DNA of 64,000 bases from assembly GCA_003290165.1 (NCBI GenBank), contig QNQO01000643.1, positions 434,001 through 498,000 of the forward strand, read 5' to 3'. This document shows positions 1 to 10,019 of the stretch, one piece after another. How positions within the stretch are numbered: the stretch's first letter is position 1; each line of letters opens with the position of its first letter. The translations under genes were made by a program, and so were the position numbers. The notes beneath the pieces were generated by a model, which was given only the letters and a program-made list of their open reading frames with translations, was not told where the DNA came from and made no database searches. The DNA comes from Berberis thunbergii (lineage: Eukaryota > Streptophyta > Magnoliopsida > Ranunculales > Berberidaceae).

Positions 1-216
1 TCACCATCACCAGGGCCGTCACCCGTTGAGGCAACGACAAGTTCACCACAAGGATACGGTACTCATTCACCTGCAACGCTACCTGATGAGGAACCTGATA
101 TCTCATTGCCATGGATCACAGCACCGGCTATAACTATACCTGATGCGAGTCAAGGTTGTCAGTTTCTACCTATAATTGGTCTTTACATTGTTTCCATGAT
201 TATGTTGCACCTGTAG
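1..216 (+). CDS. possible 3' end of an unknown reading frame (partial)
   Basis: Frame 1 is open from the first base to a TAG at 214-216 (71 codons). The first 50 residues are rich in Ser, Pro, Thr and Gly (starting SPSPGPSPVEATTSSPQGYG), followed by a stretch with DEEPDISLPWITAPA; the tail is hydrophobic. The composition resembles a Pro/Ser-rich linker of a plant protein or of a copia polyprotein, but I do not recognise a family. A potential splice donor (CAAG/GTTGTC near 153-160) could mean that the last ~18 codons are intron. No start is visible because the frame enters from outside the window. It may be chance. Confidence 0.25.
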   Translation, partial: SPSPGPSPVEATTSSPQGYGTHSPATLPDEEPDISLPWITAPAITIPDASQGCQFLPIIGLYIVSMIMLHL

Positions 217-766
217 TTTGAACAGTATCCCAATGGTATGTTTGAAAGTATACGGCAGAGTCTTTTCATTTAATAAAAGAAGGAAGAATAGCTTCCTTCT
301 GAGTGTGCAATTTGCTTGTGTTCCATTTGATTTGCTTTTGTGTTCCATTTGATTGTAAAAAGTAAATATTAAAAAGCACCACCTGCGCCACAACAGAACC
401 AAACTAATCCAGTTACTCCTTTACCTAAAGCTAAGAAAAACATGAGAATACTATATTTTTAAGTTTCGGTCAATTATCTCTGAAGTGATTCCCAACCATC
501 AGACAATTTGCAAAAGAAGTAGACAAAAGTCAATTTGTGAAAAAGGAAAGGAAGCTAACAAGAGCAAATGGCAAGGTCCCTTTGATGGTGAATGAGTTGT
601 TTCTGACATTAGATACGAGCACAGCAATCCTCTAGTAATCCAAACTAGTGAATGAGTTGTGTCATGTGGATCAAAACTCGAGCCCAACCTAACTATTTGC
701 ACAGATTGAAAATGTGATATGTCATATGGATCCAAACTTGCACATATATAACACATATCCTTCCCT
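217..766. other. noncoding spacer left of copia element 1
   Basis: No supported gene. Two diverged copies of a ~25-bp phrase (gtcatgtggatcaaaactcg near 660 and gtcatatggatccaaacttg near 721) lie just left of the retroelement. The last 20 bases (747-766) recur, with one mismatch, directly after the element at 6877-6896. Confidence 0.5.
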
Positions 767-2011
767 GCCGTCCGTCGGGTCGGGTCGGGTCGGGTCGGGT
801 TCATTTAGAAAGCAAATTCAGTTTTGCTGAAAATTTCTTTATTAAACGAATTTAAAAATTCTGCAAAGAGGACAGATTCGGTCCGTGTTTTCTGACTGAA
901 ACACGCCGCGATTTCTGCTCCATTTTCATAGTGGTTCCACAAATTCTGGATTAATTCACTCCATGCTTTCATAATGGCTCCGCCATTTCTGCTCCCTGTT
1001 TTTGGTTTTGCTTTCATTATATTAATCCCATCTCGAATCAGAGATTCATAGAGAGCTTAGATACAGAGCACAAATATGAAAAAAAATAGTTCTTGCCTTC
1101 ATGTTTTGTTTTGCTCCAGAGTGATTGTTTATTCATAGCTTCTACTGATCTTCTTCCAGTTCTTGAATAAAGAAGAAAAGAGCTTCTTCTATTCAGTCTC
1201 TTATTCCAGTTCTTGAATAAAGAAGAACAGAGCTTCTTCTATTCAGTCTCTTCTTCCAGTTCTTGAATGAAGAAAACAGTCATTGCAAAATCGTTATTCC
1301 AGTTCATGAGATGAAGAAAAACAGTTCATCTAAGCTTGAGAGAATTTTGTGATCTTCTTCTGAAACGAAAAAACAGAGTCTAGTGATCTTCTTCTTCTTC
1401 CAGTTTTGAATTTGCAATTCAGAAACAGTAATTGCGTTTTTGCAAAACAAAACAGTTCTTGAGTTTTGTTTTCAAAACAGTAGTGCATCCAGAACGTGTT
1501 TTCTGATTTTTGATTCCGAGCAAATAATGAGAATGAGGGTGAATAGTATATCGTTCATTTATTGTGCATTATTGAACGAGACAGAGAAGATTCTGGGTTG
1601 TTTTATCCTGGGGACGGCGGGGCTATGAAACTGCTAGCACAATCTTGGGCAAAGCCGCGAAACGTCTCAAAGAGAGCGACCTAGTCCGCGACTCAACCCA
1701 AGAAATACTGGTACTAACTATTTATTGGATTTTTTTACAGCGTTGAATCTTATACAGGAGTTACGACAAACAGGTATGTTAAGTATTAATTTACTTCATA
1801 GATTACATTTGTTTGTCAAAGAATATTTGATTACATGAGTATGCTTATTTGCATTTGATATTGATCATATGCTTAATGTTTGGATGGAAATATGCTTTAT
1901 AATTGCATATTGGAATTATCATGAGTAGAACATCATATACATTAATTGCAAACTACTTAGAAATGTCTTACTATGACATTATAGGTGCTGATCACATAAA
2001 TTGTCCCAACA
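767..2011 (+). repeat. left LTR of copia element 1 (5'-truncated)
   Basis: Matches 5648-6876 almost base for base and ends at the same CCAACA. It begins within a GGGTC pentamer tract, expanded to about five units here against about two in the right LTR. The U3 start (TGTTGG and the following ~235 bp) is missing. Short ORFs at 805-1017 and 1440-1628 are identical in both LTRs and are not genes. Confidence 0.85.
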
Positions 2012-4139
2012 ATTTTGAGACGAATTCTTTCTGCCATGATTACAAATACTGTATTTGCTAAACAAAGTTTGCATATATTTGTAATACAAGAATGTACACA
2101 TTTGATCACACATAAGATTTGAGTTAACTGTTAAAGAATTGAATCGTATATAGATGGATATATATAGATTAGCAATGAACAGTTAAAATTCTGAACTCAA
2201 TGCTTTTCGTTAGCATAAAATTTCTGAGTCAGGAATTGATCCAACTGTTGGTAACAAAAATATGTCTTTGATCTATAAGCTTATTGACATACTGTTTTGT
2301 TATGCAAGGATGACTATGTGTATTTTGATTTTGACTCTTATTCATGGTTATAGAATAAGTTATATCCTCATGATTCTCATGTATTAGTTATACGCTCGTT
2401 GATCCTTCAATTGAGTTTGAGAATCTTTTCTTGTTATGTAACAAATATAAAAATGGAGTAGCAGCCATGTTTATGAAGGCCATATAAGTCTAAAAGTAAT
2501 AAATGAGGATATGTATGAAAGCTTTGAAATATTATTTTTGGAAGAGTCAAACAACATATATGAATGGAACGCTTTCCTTGTTATGTACAAGTTGGACTAT
2601 TCAAGAAAGTGTATGTAATTGCCATGTTGCTTCAATGTGTCTGTATGTTATGGATCCCATTTGCCTAAACAAAATTTGTTCCAAGGATTGAAGTTTAGTT
2701 TTATATGCACTATGATGCTTTAATGTATCCTTGGGTAGTAATGTATTTGTTGTGAAATATGGGATGGAAGCAAGTTTCTCCATTTATTTTATAAATTGGT
2801 TATGGTAGAAACTATGCAAGGACACAATCCATGGTAATATTTGAAAAGTTTAGAAAGAGGGTTATATGTAAAGATTCACATGATTTAGAGTTTTACAACT
2901 ACTTTTACAATTTCAGATATCTTTATCTATAATGGTGGTTTACCATGTTGTGTAATTTTAAAGATATTTTTATGGTGACTTTACAACCATATTGAAATCG
3001 TATTAATTTACAATATGATTAACGTAGTTAAAGATTGACATACATATACACATGATGACATGTAAAATGTAGTCTAAACTCTAAAACCTTGGAGGAATAG
3101 AACACCATGCTTTAAAATTAAATTTCAAAGAAATTTAACTATGAAAGTGTTGCTATTTTAGGCTTTCTGAGTCGGAATATCATGAATTCTGAATCAATAA
3201 ATTTCATTTGAACATTTCGTGAGAAGTGAATAATATCATCTATGCATGTTACTCTTTAGATAAAGAGTATGCAGTTATATGATAACTATGTTATGCATTT
3301 TGGATGATTCAGTTTATTTTGGTGTGAACAATAATTGATCTATTGTGTAAAATGGAATGCCTCTAATTTTCAATACTATTGATGGAAAGAAAACCTTGTG
3401 TTTAATGTTATAGTTGATATTAAGCTGACATAAGGAGACTATTAGGAATCATTTATATACAGATTGACTTGTGGATTTTGTTCTTGATGTCAATACATAA
3501 ATGATTTTGCTCAGACCATAAGTTGGTCGGACTTCCACATGAGGACATGTATTCTTATGGAAAAGATAAGTTCTCATGATGATGATGTTGATGACAATAT
3601 AGATCAATTGAAGCTATTGCTTGATTTTGTTGCGGAACTTTGTTATCAAAGTTTGCAACTAAATTCTCAGAGGCTGAACAAAAATAGCTTGATGTTTACA
3701 TCAAAGTTTGAAAATTCCAGAAGCTGAATTTAAGATACGTGTTCTAATGATATTCTTAGTTGATCCTTGAACTTAAAAGAAAAAATGAGAATAGCGAGAT
3801 GAATAAAATGGGTATTTTATTCGATATTCTCATTTTATGGGTCCTTAAGAGTTGAATGCATGGTCATCTTCAGATAGCAAGAAGACCGTCATTTAATATG
3901 CATTTAAAAAAAAGGTAGCTAAACCTGTTTTTGACAATAGTTAGAAGGACCGAAGTTCAAAAGTTCCTTAATGGGAAGCGTACGTATATTTTTATACATG
4001 CTAAAAATAATTTTGTCGATTTTGATTTTTTGTGAAATTTTTTTTTGTGTTTCTCAAGGAATTTTTCATGAAAAGATAAATTGCATTTATTTTCGAGGCA
4101 TAGTGGGGGTTATTTCGAGGAATAGTGGGGGTATATCCT
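2012..4139. other. internal noncoding part of copia element 1
   Basis: AT-rich and without a reading frame longer than about 60 codons that resembles a known protein. In an intact copia element this position would hold the primer-binding site, gag, protease and integrase; none can be recognised. The origin of this filler is unknown. Confidence 0.5.
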
Positions 4140-4850
4140 CAAATAACGTGCCTATGATAAGAATGCATGAAACTGATAAAGTCATAGAATCTGAGCCTAG
4201 GAGAAGTAAACGGAAATGAACTTCTTGGCCCCGATTACTATGTATTTTCAGTAAAGAAGGGTTTCCTTAGATTTCAAGGAGCCTTAATAGATGCAATTGA
4301 AAAGGTCATGAGGTACCTTAAGAGGATTACGAACCTCGGATTACAAAAGTTTTCCGCTGTCCTTGAAGGATATAGCGATGCTGATTGGAACACCCTTTCA
4401 GATGACTCCAAAGCCACCGGTGGCTATATTTTCAATATAGCTGGTGAAGCTGTCTCTTGGAAGTCAAAGAAACAGACCATTTTGGCACAGTCCATGATGG
4501 AGTCAAAGATTATAGCATTAGCTATGGCTAGTGAAGAAGCAGGTTGGTTGAGAAACCTGCTAGCAGAGAACCCTTTATGGGAAAGACTGATTCCAGTTGT
4601 CTTGATCCAGTGCGATAGTACCGCGGCTATTGCGAGAAATACAGAACCGTTTTTATAACGGCAAGAAACGACAAATACGTCGTAAGCACAGTACGGTTAG
4701 AGAATTCTATCTACTGGTGCTGTGAGATTGGATCATGTACGAACTGATGCGAACTCGGCTAATTATTTGACGAAAGGATTAGCTAGATAGAAGGTTTTCA
4801 AAAACCTCGAAAGGAATGGGACTAAAGCCCTTAGATGGATGAGTCATTCA
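4140..4850 (+). pseudogene. copia pol remnant: integrase-RT linker fused to RNase H
   Basis: At 4160-4216 the frame reads a basic linker (SEPRRSKRK) like that between integrase and RT in copia polyproteins. A short stretch later, 4308-4658 gives a copia RNase H domain: a KVMRYLKR lead, EGYSDADWN with the catalytic Asp, SKATGGYIF, AVSWKSKKQTILAQS, and IQCDSTAAIA. The RT (QLDVKTAFL and YVDD blocks) is absent between them, so an internal deletion joined the two parts. After 4640 the frame shifts; the C-terminal RNase H signature (RKHSTVRE-like, then SANYLTKGLAR) can be followed to about 4790. No active protein can be made. Confidence 0.75.
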
Positions 4851-5401
4851 TGATGGTAACCCAACCTATAGACTGGAGATCCCAAGAAATAGGTTCAACG
4901 GGTAATAACAAGTTATGAATGATATGATGTGAATCATGCTGACAAAATAACAATCTCATTCCTAGATTAAAGCATGAATTCCTGAAGCGATAGTAGGATG
5001 AGTTAAAAACTCTTAATGAGATCTATACTCTATGTGGAGTGGAGTACCTAGCTACAGAAGTACTCTTGATAGACTCACCTAAGTGATTGTGGAAGTTTGG
5101 CCGCCTCCTATGGAATTTGTGGGCAAAATTCCTAGAGCCTTCACTTACTGGGATAAACGTGCATGGCCGTAAAGCACGGGCTTTTTAGACTTCACCCAGG
5201 AAAATGTTGTGCGTGTAATGTCTGTTAGAGATAGAGTTCAAAACTACGAGTTACTCTAGTATATTCTAAAGCATGAACACTACGCAAGGTTCAAGTCGAA
5301 AGACACTTTTGTTTATGCACAATCTTATATGTTACAGATTGCTCGATGAAAATTGTTTTTTTAATCCAAGTGGGGATTGTAAAATTGTTTTTTAAAAATT
5401 C

Positions 5402-5412
5402 AAGTGGGGGAT
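5402..5412 (+). other. polypurine tract of copia element 1
   Basis: Purine-rich aagtgggggat lies directly before the TGTTGG of the right LTR, where plus-strand priming occurs. A second, imperfect copy (ccaagtggggattgt) sits about 46 bases upstream at ~5367, so the 3' end of the internal domain carries a small local duplication. Confidence 0.7.
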
Positions 5413-6876
5413 TGTTGGAAATTTGGTTTTTTAAAAAGAAAAACAAATAAGTGTTTTCCTGGATTTTAACCCTGGATCTCTCCCCTGGTTTGATCTTTGT
5501 ATCACAATCAATTGGATAGTCCCATATCAACTATATATCTCTTTGAGGAAGAGTATATGAGAAGATAGTTAGGGCTTGGGTTTGGACCCCTTGGGGGTAC
5601 CACTCTTTTATGAGGAGGGGAGAGATAGGCCCTCGCGCGCAGCCGCCGCCGTCGGTCGGGTCGGGCTCATTTAGAAAGCAAATTCAGTTTTGCTGAAAAT
5701 TTCTTTATTAAACGAATTTAAAAATTCTGCAAAGAGGACAGATTCGGTCCGTGTTTTCTGACTGAAACACGCCGCGATTTCTGCTCCATTTTCATAGTGG
5801 TTCCACAAATTCTGGATTAATTCACTCCATGCTTTCATAATGGCTCCGCCATTTCTGCTCCCTGTTTTTGGTTTTGCTTTCATTATATTAATCCCATCTC
5901 GAATCAGAGATTCATAGAGAGCTTAGATACAGAGCACAAATATGAAAAAAAATAGTTCTTGCCTTCATGTTTTGTTTTGCTCCAGAGTGATTGTTTATTC
6001 ATAGCTTCTACTGATCTTCTTCCAGTTCTTGAATAAAGAAGAAAAGAGCTTCTTCTATTCAGTCTCTTATTCCAGTTCTTGAATAAAGAAGAACAGAGCT
6101 TCTTCTATTCAGTCTCTTCTTCCAGTTCTTGAATGAAGAAAACAGTCATTGCAAAATCGTTATCCAGTTCATGAGATGAAGAAAAACAGTTCATCTAAGC
6201 TTGAGAGAATTTTGTGATCTTCTTCTGAAACGAAAAAACAGAGTCTAGTGATCTTCTTCTTCTTCCAGTTTTGAATTTGCAATTCAGAAACAGTAATTGC
6301 GTTTTTGCAAAACAAAACAGTTCTTGAGTTTTGTTTTCAAAACAGTAGTGCATCCAGAACGTGTTTTCTGATTTTTGATTCCGAGCAAATAATGAGAATG
6401 AGGGTGAATAGTATATCGTTCATTTATTGTGCATTATTGAACGAGACAGAGAAGATTCTGGGCTGTTTTATCCTGGGGACGGCGGGGCTATGAAACTGCT
6501 AGCACAATCTTGGGCAGAGCCGCGAAACGTCTCAAAGAGAGCGACCTAGTCCGCGACTCAACCCAAGAAATACTGGTACTAACTATTTATTGGATTTCTT
6601 TACAGCGTTGAATCTTATACAGGAGTTACGACAAACAGGTATGTTAAGTATTAATTTACTTCATAGATTACATTTATTTGTCAAAGAATATTTGATTACA
6701 TGAGTATGCTTATTTGCATTTGATATTGATCATATACTTAATGTTTGGATGGAAATATGCTTTATAATTGCATATTGGAATTATCATGAGTAGAACATCA
6801 TATACATTAATTGCAAACTACTTAGAAATGTCTTACTATGACATTATAGGTGCTGATCACATAAATTGTCCCAACA
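5413..6876 (+). repeat. right LTR of copia element 1 (complete, 1464 bp)
   Basis: Starts TGTTGG and ends CCAACA. Contains CT-rich repeated phrases (ttcttccagttcttgaataaagaag, three diverged copies near 6015-6140). It is followed by tataacacatatcgttccct, which also stands before the left LTR. Confidence 0.85.
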
Positions 6877-7570
6877 TATAACACATATCGTTCCCTTGTG
6901 CGACTATAACCCCTTAGTAGTCTGCCTCTGAGCCCGCCCACATAAAGTGTTACATCAATGGAAATAACTTATGACACACTTATTTCGCTTATTTCTAGCC
7001 CAAGTTTTACTTTCATCTTTTTGTTCAACCACTTATGATGAGTTTTATTGATATCTTTGGCCGGCCATTTGTCGATCAGAGGCTTTGAAGAAACCAAACT
7101 CTATTTATCTAATTTTGCCTCCTTCCCCTTTCCCCCATTGTTTCAATTTATGGATTGAAAGTATATAAAAATCAATAGCATGAACACGATGAAAGAAATT
7201 CCCAAACAAAATCCCTTAAATGCTTTAATTGTTGTATATAATCAATAGACAAAAAACACAACTAAGGCATAAACTAACTCTGATTGCTTTCGATCTGAGT
7301 ACTGAAATACACATTACCAAGTAGTCCATCACGCATTTACAACAACAAGAAGAATAAAGGGGAAGCATATAAACTTGAGCCTTGAATGCTTATCATTGCC
7401 TTGAATGTTTAGGCTCATGTAAACAACCATTGGAAGGCTCCTATTGTTCATGACCGTGAGTAGGAAAAAATGCACTCCATTAGAAAATGCCTACTGTGGA
7501 TGAAACTACTAAGTCATTTGAATGACTTTTTTCTAACATGGTCGAAGACAACATCTAAAGGACCGCCTAC
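6877..7570. other. noncoding spacer
   Basis: No gene supported. AT-rich sequence between copia element 1 and the FAR1-like fragment. The 5' part of the FAR1-like sequence, with the earlier catalytic region, is not recognisable here. Confidence 0.5.
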
Positions 7571-8163
7571 GATAACTTTATAGATCAATGTGTAGCAATG
7601 GCAAATTCAATTTCAACTTTGTTTCCAAAAACAAAACATCGTCTTTGTTTGTGGCACATATATTATAACACTGCAAAACATCTCTCAAATGTGTATGGGT
7701 ACAAGGATTTTGATAGTTTCAATAACTGCATATGTACGATGAAGGATATCAACTTTTTTTTTTTATCACAATGGGAAAAGTTGTTGTAGGATCATAATCT
7801 AGTGGATAACAAATGGTCGTGTGACTTATTTAAAGCTTGTGAAGAATAAGCATTGGCATATGGCCTCGATATATTTTGTGTGAATATGACTACCACCTAA
7901 TCAATGTGCAAATATTACCCATTGTGGAAAGCATAAATAGTTTTCTAGAGAAATTTCTGAGGAAGTTCTCTTTGACGAAATTTCTTTCACGATATGAGAA
8001 TGCACTTGAATTGCAACGTGGAATAGAAATAAAGGCAGATTTCAATTCAACCAAAAATCACAAAATTTATTTGTTTGTGCACCCTTGGCAAAGCAAGCTG
8101 CAAAAAATTACAAATACAGTATTTGAAGTGTTTTCATGTGAATACAAAGGGCATCTCATGTGA
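7571..8163 (+). pseudogene. FAR1/FHY3-like (MULE transposase-derived) fragment
   Basis: Frame at 7577-7786 reads FIDQCVAMANSISTLFPKTK then HRLCLWHIYYNTAKHLSN, which matches the end of the MULE transposase domain of FAR1-related proteins (TDQ..AM..AI..VFP...HR.CLWHI). After a TAG at 7787 the next segment still reads W...L...CEE..ALAYGLDIFCVNMTTT in shifted frames. The block 7930-8160 (VESINSFLEKFLRKFSLTKF, SRYENALELQRGIEIKADFN) matches the following SESINSFF...YE.AL..QR..E..ADF segment. At least two stops and frame changes lie between, and the FAR1 DNA-binding domain, most of the catalytic core and the SWIM finger are missing. It could derive from a FAR1-like gene or from a Mutator-like transposon. 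Confidence 0.8.
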
Positions 8164-8436
8164 AAAATTGGTTTCAACGTCACGGAGATATTTGCAAGTA
8201 TGAAATCACACACTGGAAATATATGTAAGAGAGGTTATCTTGAACCCCTATAATTTCCACGTATATTGTACTTACAATAATTTTGAGTTTGTAGGGATTT
8301 TATGTCGGCATATTATAAGTCTTTTATCATCATAACATAGATACAATACCAACAACGGGTATGCTTAACTTATCTTTGCATTATAAGCTTTGTGTTAAGG
8401 TGATCAAGCTTGTGAGCAAGGGCAATTAATAAAAAG

Positions 8437-8453
8437 CAGTGTTCTAAAAATCG
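8437..8453 (+). repeat. left terminal inverted repeat of the hAT element
   Basis: CAGTGTTCTAAAAATCG directly follows the 8-bp duplication ATAAAAAG. Its partner is at 13249-13265. Confidence 0.9.
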
Positions 8454-9159
8454 TTAAGCAGTGGGCGGGCGGCTAACAGGTGCTTAGCGCCTAGGCAGTT
8501 TTAGGTTTTGTATTATAACTTTCATAATTTACAAAAATTAAACATAATACATTAATATCTTATCAATTACTTTCAATTTAATGCTAGGATACATATGCAA
8601 AATTTATAAACATGAAAATTAATCTTAAATTTATAATAGCATAAGATAAGATAATTGAATATTGGAAGGAAATGAATAATGTGGGTCAAATCCTGCAAGG
8701 CAAATTAGTAGATTTTTCCACATGGAATTCTGCAATTTTTTTTACATATATATTTGATACTTTCTGCTAGAAAATCCAAAGATTCACAAGTTCAAAAAAT
8801 TCATAGACTCGGGTTCAAACAAACAAGAGAAATTCAGCTTCAAAAGTCAAAACTACGGCACTTCCTTTCTCCCTGAGCTCCTAGTCCATCTTTGTGTATA
8901 GTCACGTGTCCAAAAGAACTTGTATTTTCGATGTTTTAAAACCCAAAATCAACACATAACAAAGTGCAAGCGTCAATCTGATTCTTGCTATAATATCAAG
9001 TATCTATAGCAATTATCAAATATCTGATTCTCCTTCAATCTTAGAGTGAGGCAAAGCAAAGAGCCACAAGCTCATTTTATATATCAGTGAATTGCATGTC
9101 CAAAATAAACCTTATACTTAAAAATCAGCATAGCTGGAACTAAGAAGGGATAAATGGAA

Positions 9160-9725
9160 GCATTACAAGCAGCATATACTTAAAAAATCACCATATCTGT
9201 ATATAGGCAGAATCTGCATTACAGGCAGCATGTCACCCTATACAAAAGAAATCAGCATATCTGTATTTTTTAATTATATACATTCACCCTATACACAACA
9301 TATGACTGATTTTTTTAATTATAGGCTGCATATTGTTAACCAAAGGTAAATGGAAGCATTACAGGTAGCATTAGATGGAAGCATTACAGGCAGCAATCAA
9401 CATTATAGGCATTAGATGGAAGCATTACAGCTTGCTAAATAATGGACACTTATCTTCCCTGATTTTGCAAAACAAATTTGTTAACCATCCATCTCAAGGT
9501 GTACATGCAGACCCTAGTTTTGGATCAAATGGCTAAGGCCGACTAATGTGGTATTCATCTCAACCATTCCTGTATTTTGGTCTTGCTAAAATATGACCAA
9601 GGCCGACTAACAGTGCTCTAACAGTGTATTCACAGATATACACATTAATAAGTGGGGTTGTGTATTTTTAGTTTACAGGCAGCATTACAAGCTTTCTTAT
9701 CACAGCATCATTATAGGCAGCATAT
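9160..9725 (+). repeat. subterminal repeat cluster (gcattacaggcagcat motif) in the hAT element
   Basis: A ~16-bp motif, gcattacaggcagcat, recurs with small changes at about 9160, 9215, 9356, 9381, 9422, 9674 and 9708, often preceded by tggaa. The copies lie between the end of the transposase frame and the left terminus. Clustered subterminal motifs are where hAT transposases commonly bind; that role is inferred here. Confidence 0.55.
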
Positions 9726-10019
9726 TACACAAAAGCTTTCTTATTCTTATCCTATTGTTAACCAAAAGTAGATGGAATTTTTTTTTTTTAAAATGACAAC
9801 ATAGAGGGGAAAAAAACATACTTGAAAGTTGATAGTTGAACTTGAAATGCTAGGCTTCTATCTCTTCTTCATATCCTTCCATTTCAACAACTCTCTCCGT
9901 GTCAGACTCAAACTCAACATCCTCCTCCCCTTCTCATCCCCCTTCAGTGTCCTCATCGGATACAAAATCTTCTTCATGAAGTTATCTTACTTCAACATTT
10001 CTATAACTTCTCTTAGGCT

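Larger units (their letters stand above)
767..6876 (+). mobile_element. Ty1/copia-type LTR retroelement 1, non-autonomous, 5' LTR truncated
   Basis: A ~1.2-kb direct repeat (767-2011 and 5648-6876) brackets 3.4 kb of mostly noncoding DNA. The right LTR is complete: it starts TGTTGG at 5413 after a polypurine tract and ends CCAACA at 6876, a perfect 6-bp terminal inverted repeat. The left copy lacks the first ~235 bp. By eye the shared LTR parts differ at only about seven or eight positions plus a changed GGGTC repeat number, so insertion is recent. The internal region keeps only an RNase H remnant of copia type and a short integrase/RT linker; gag, protease, integrase core and RT are not found. 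No Met-tRNA primer site follows the left LTR. It must have been moved by proteins supplied in trans. Confidence 0.8.

Noticed and set aside
805..1017. Identical 70-residue ORFs at 805-1017 and 5671-5883, and 62-residue ORFs at 1440-1628 and 6305-6493, as a duplicated gene pair
   Set aside because: They are copies of the LTR of one retroelement, with no protein character.
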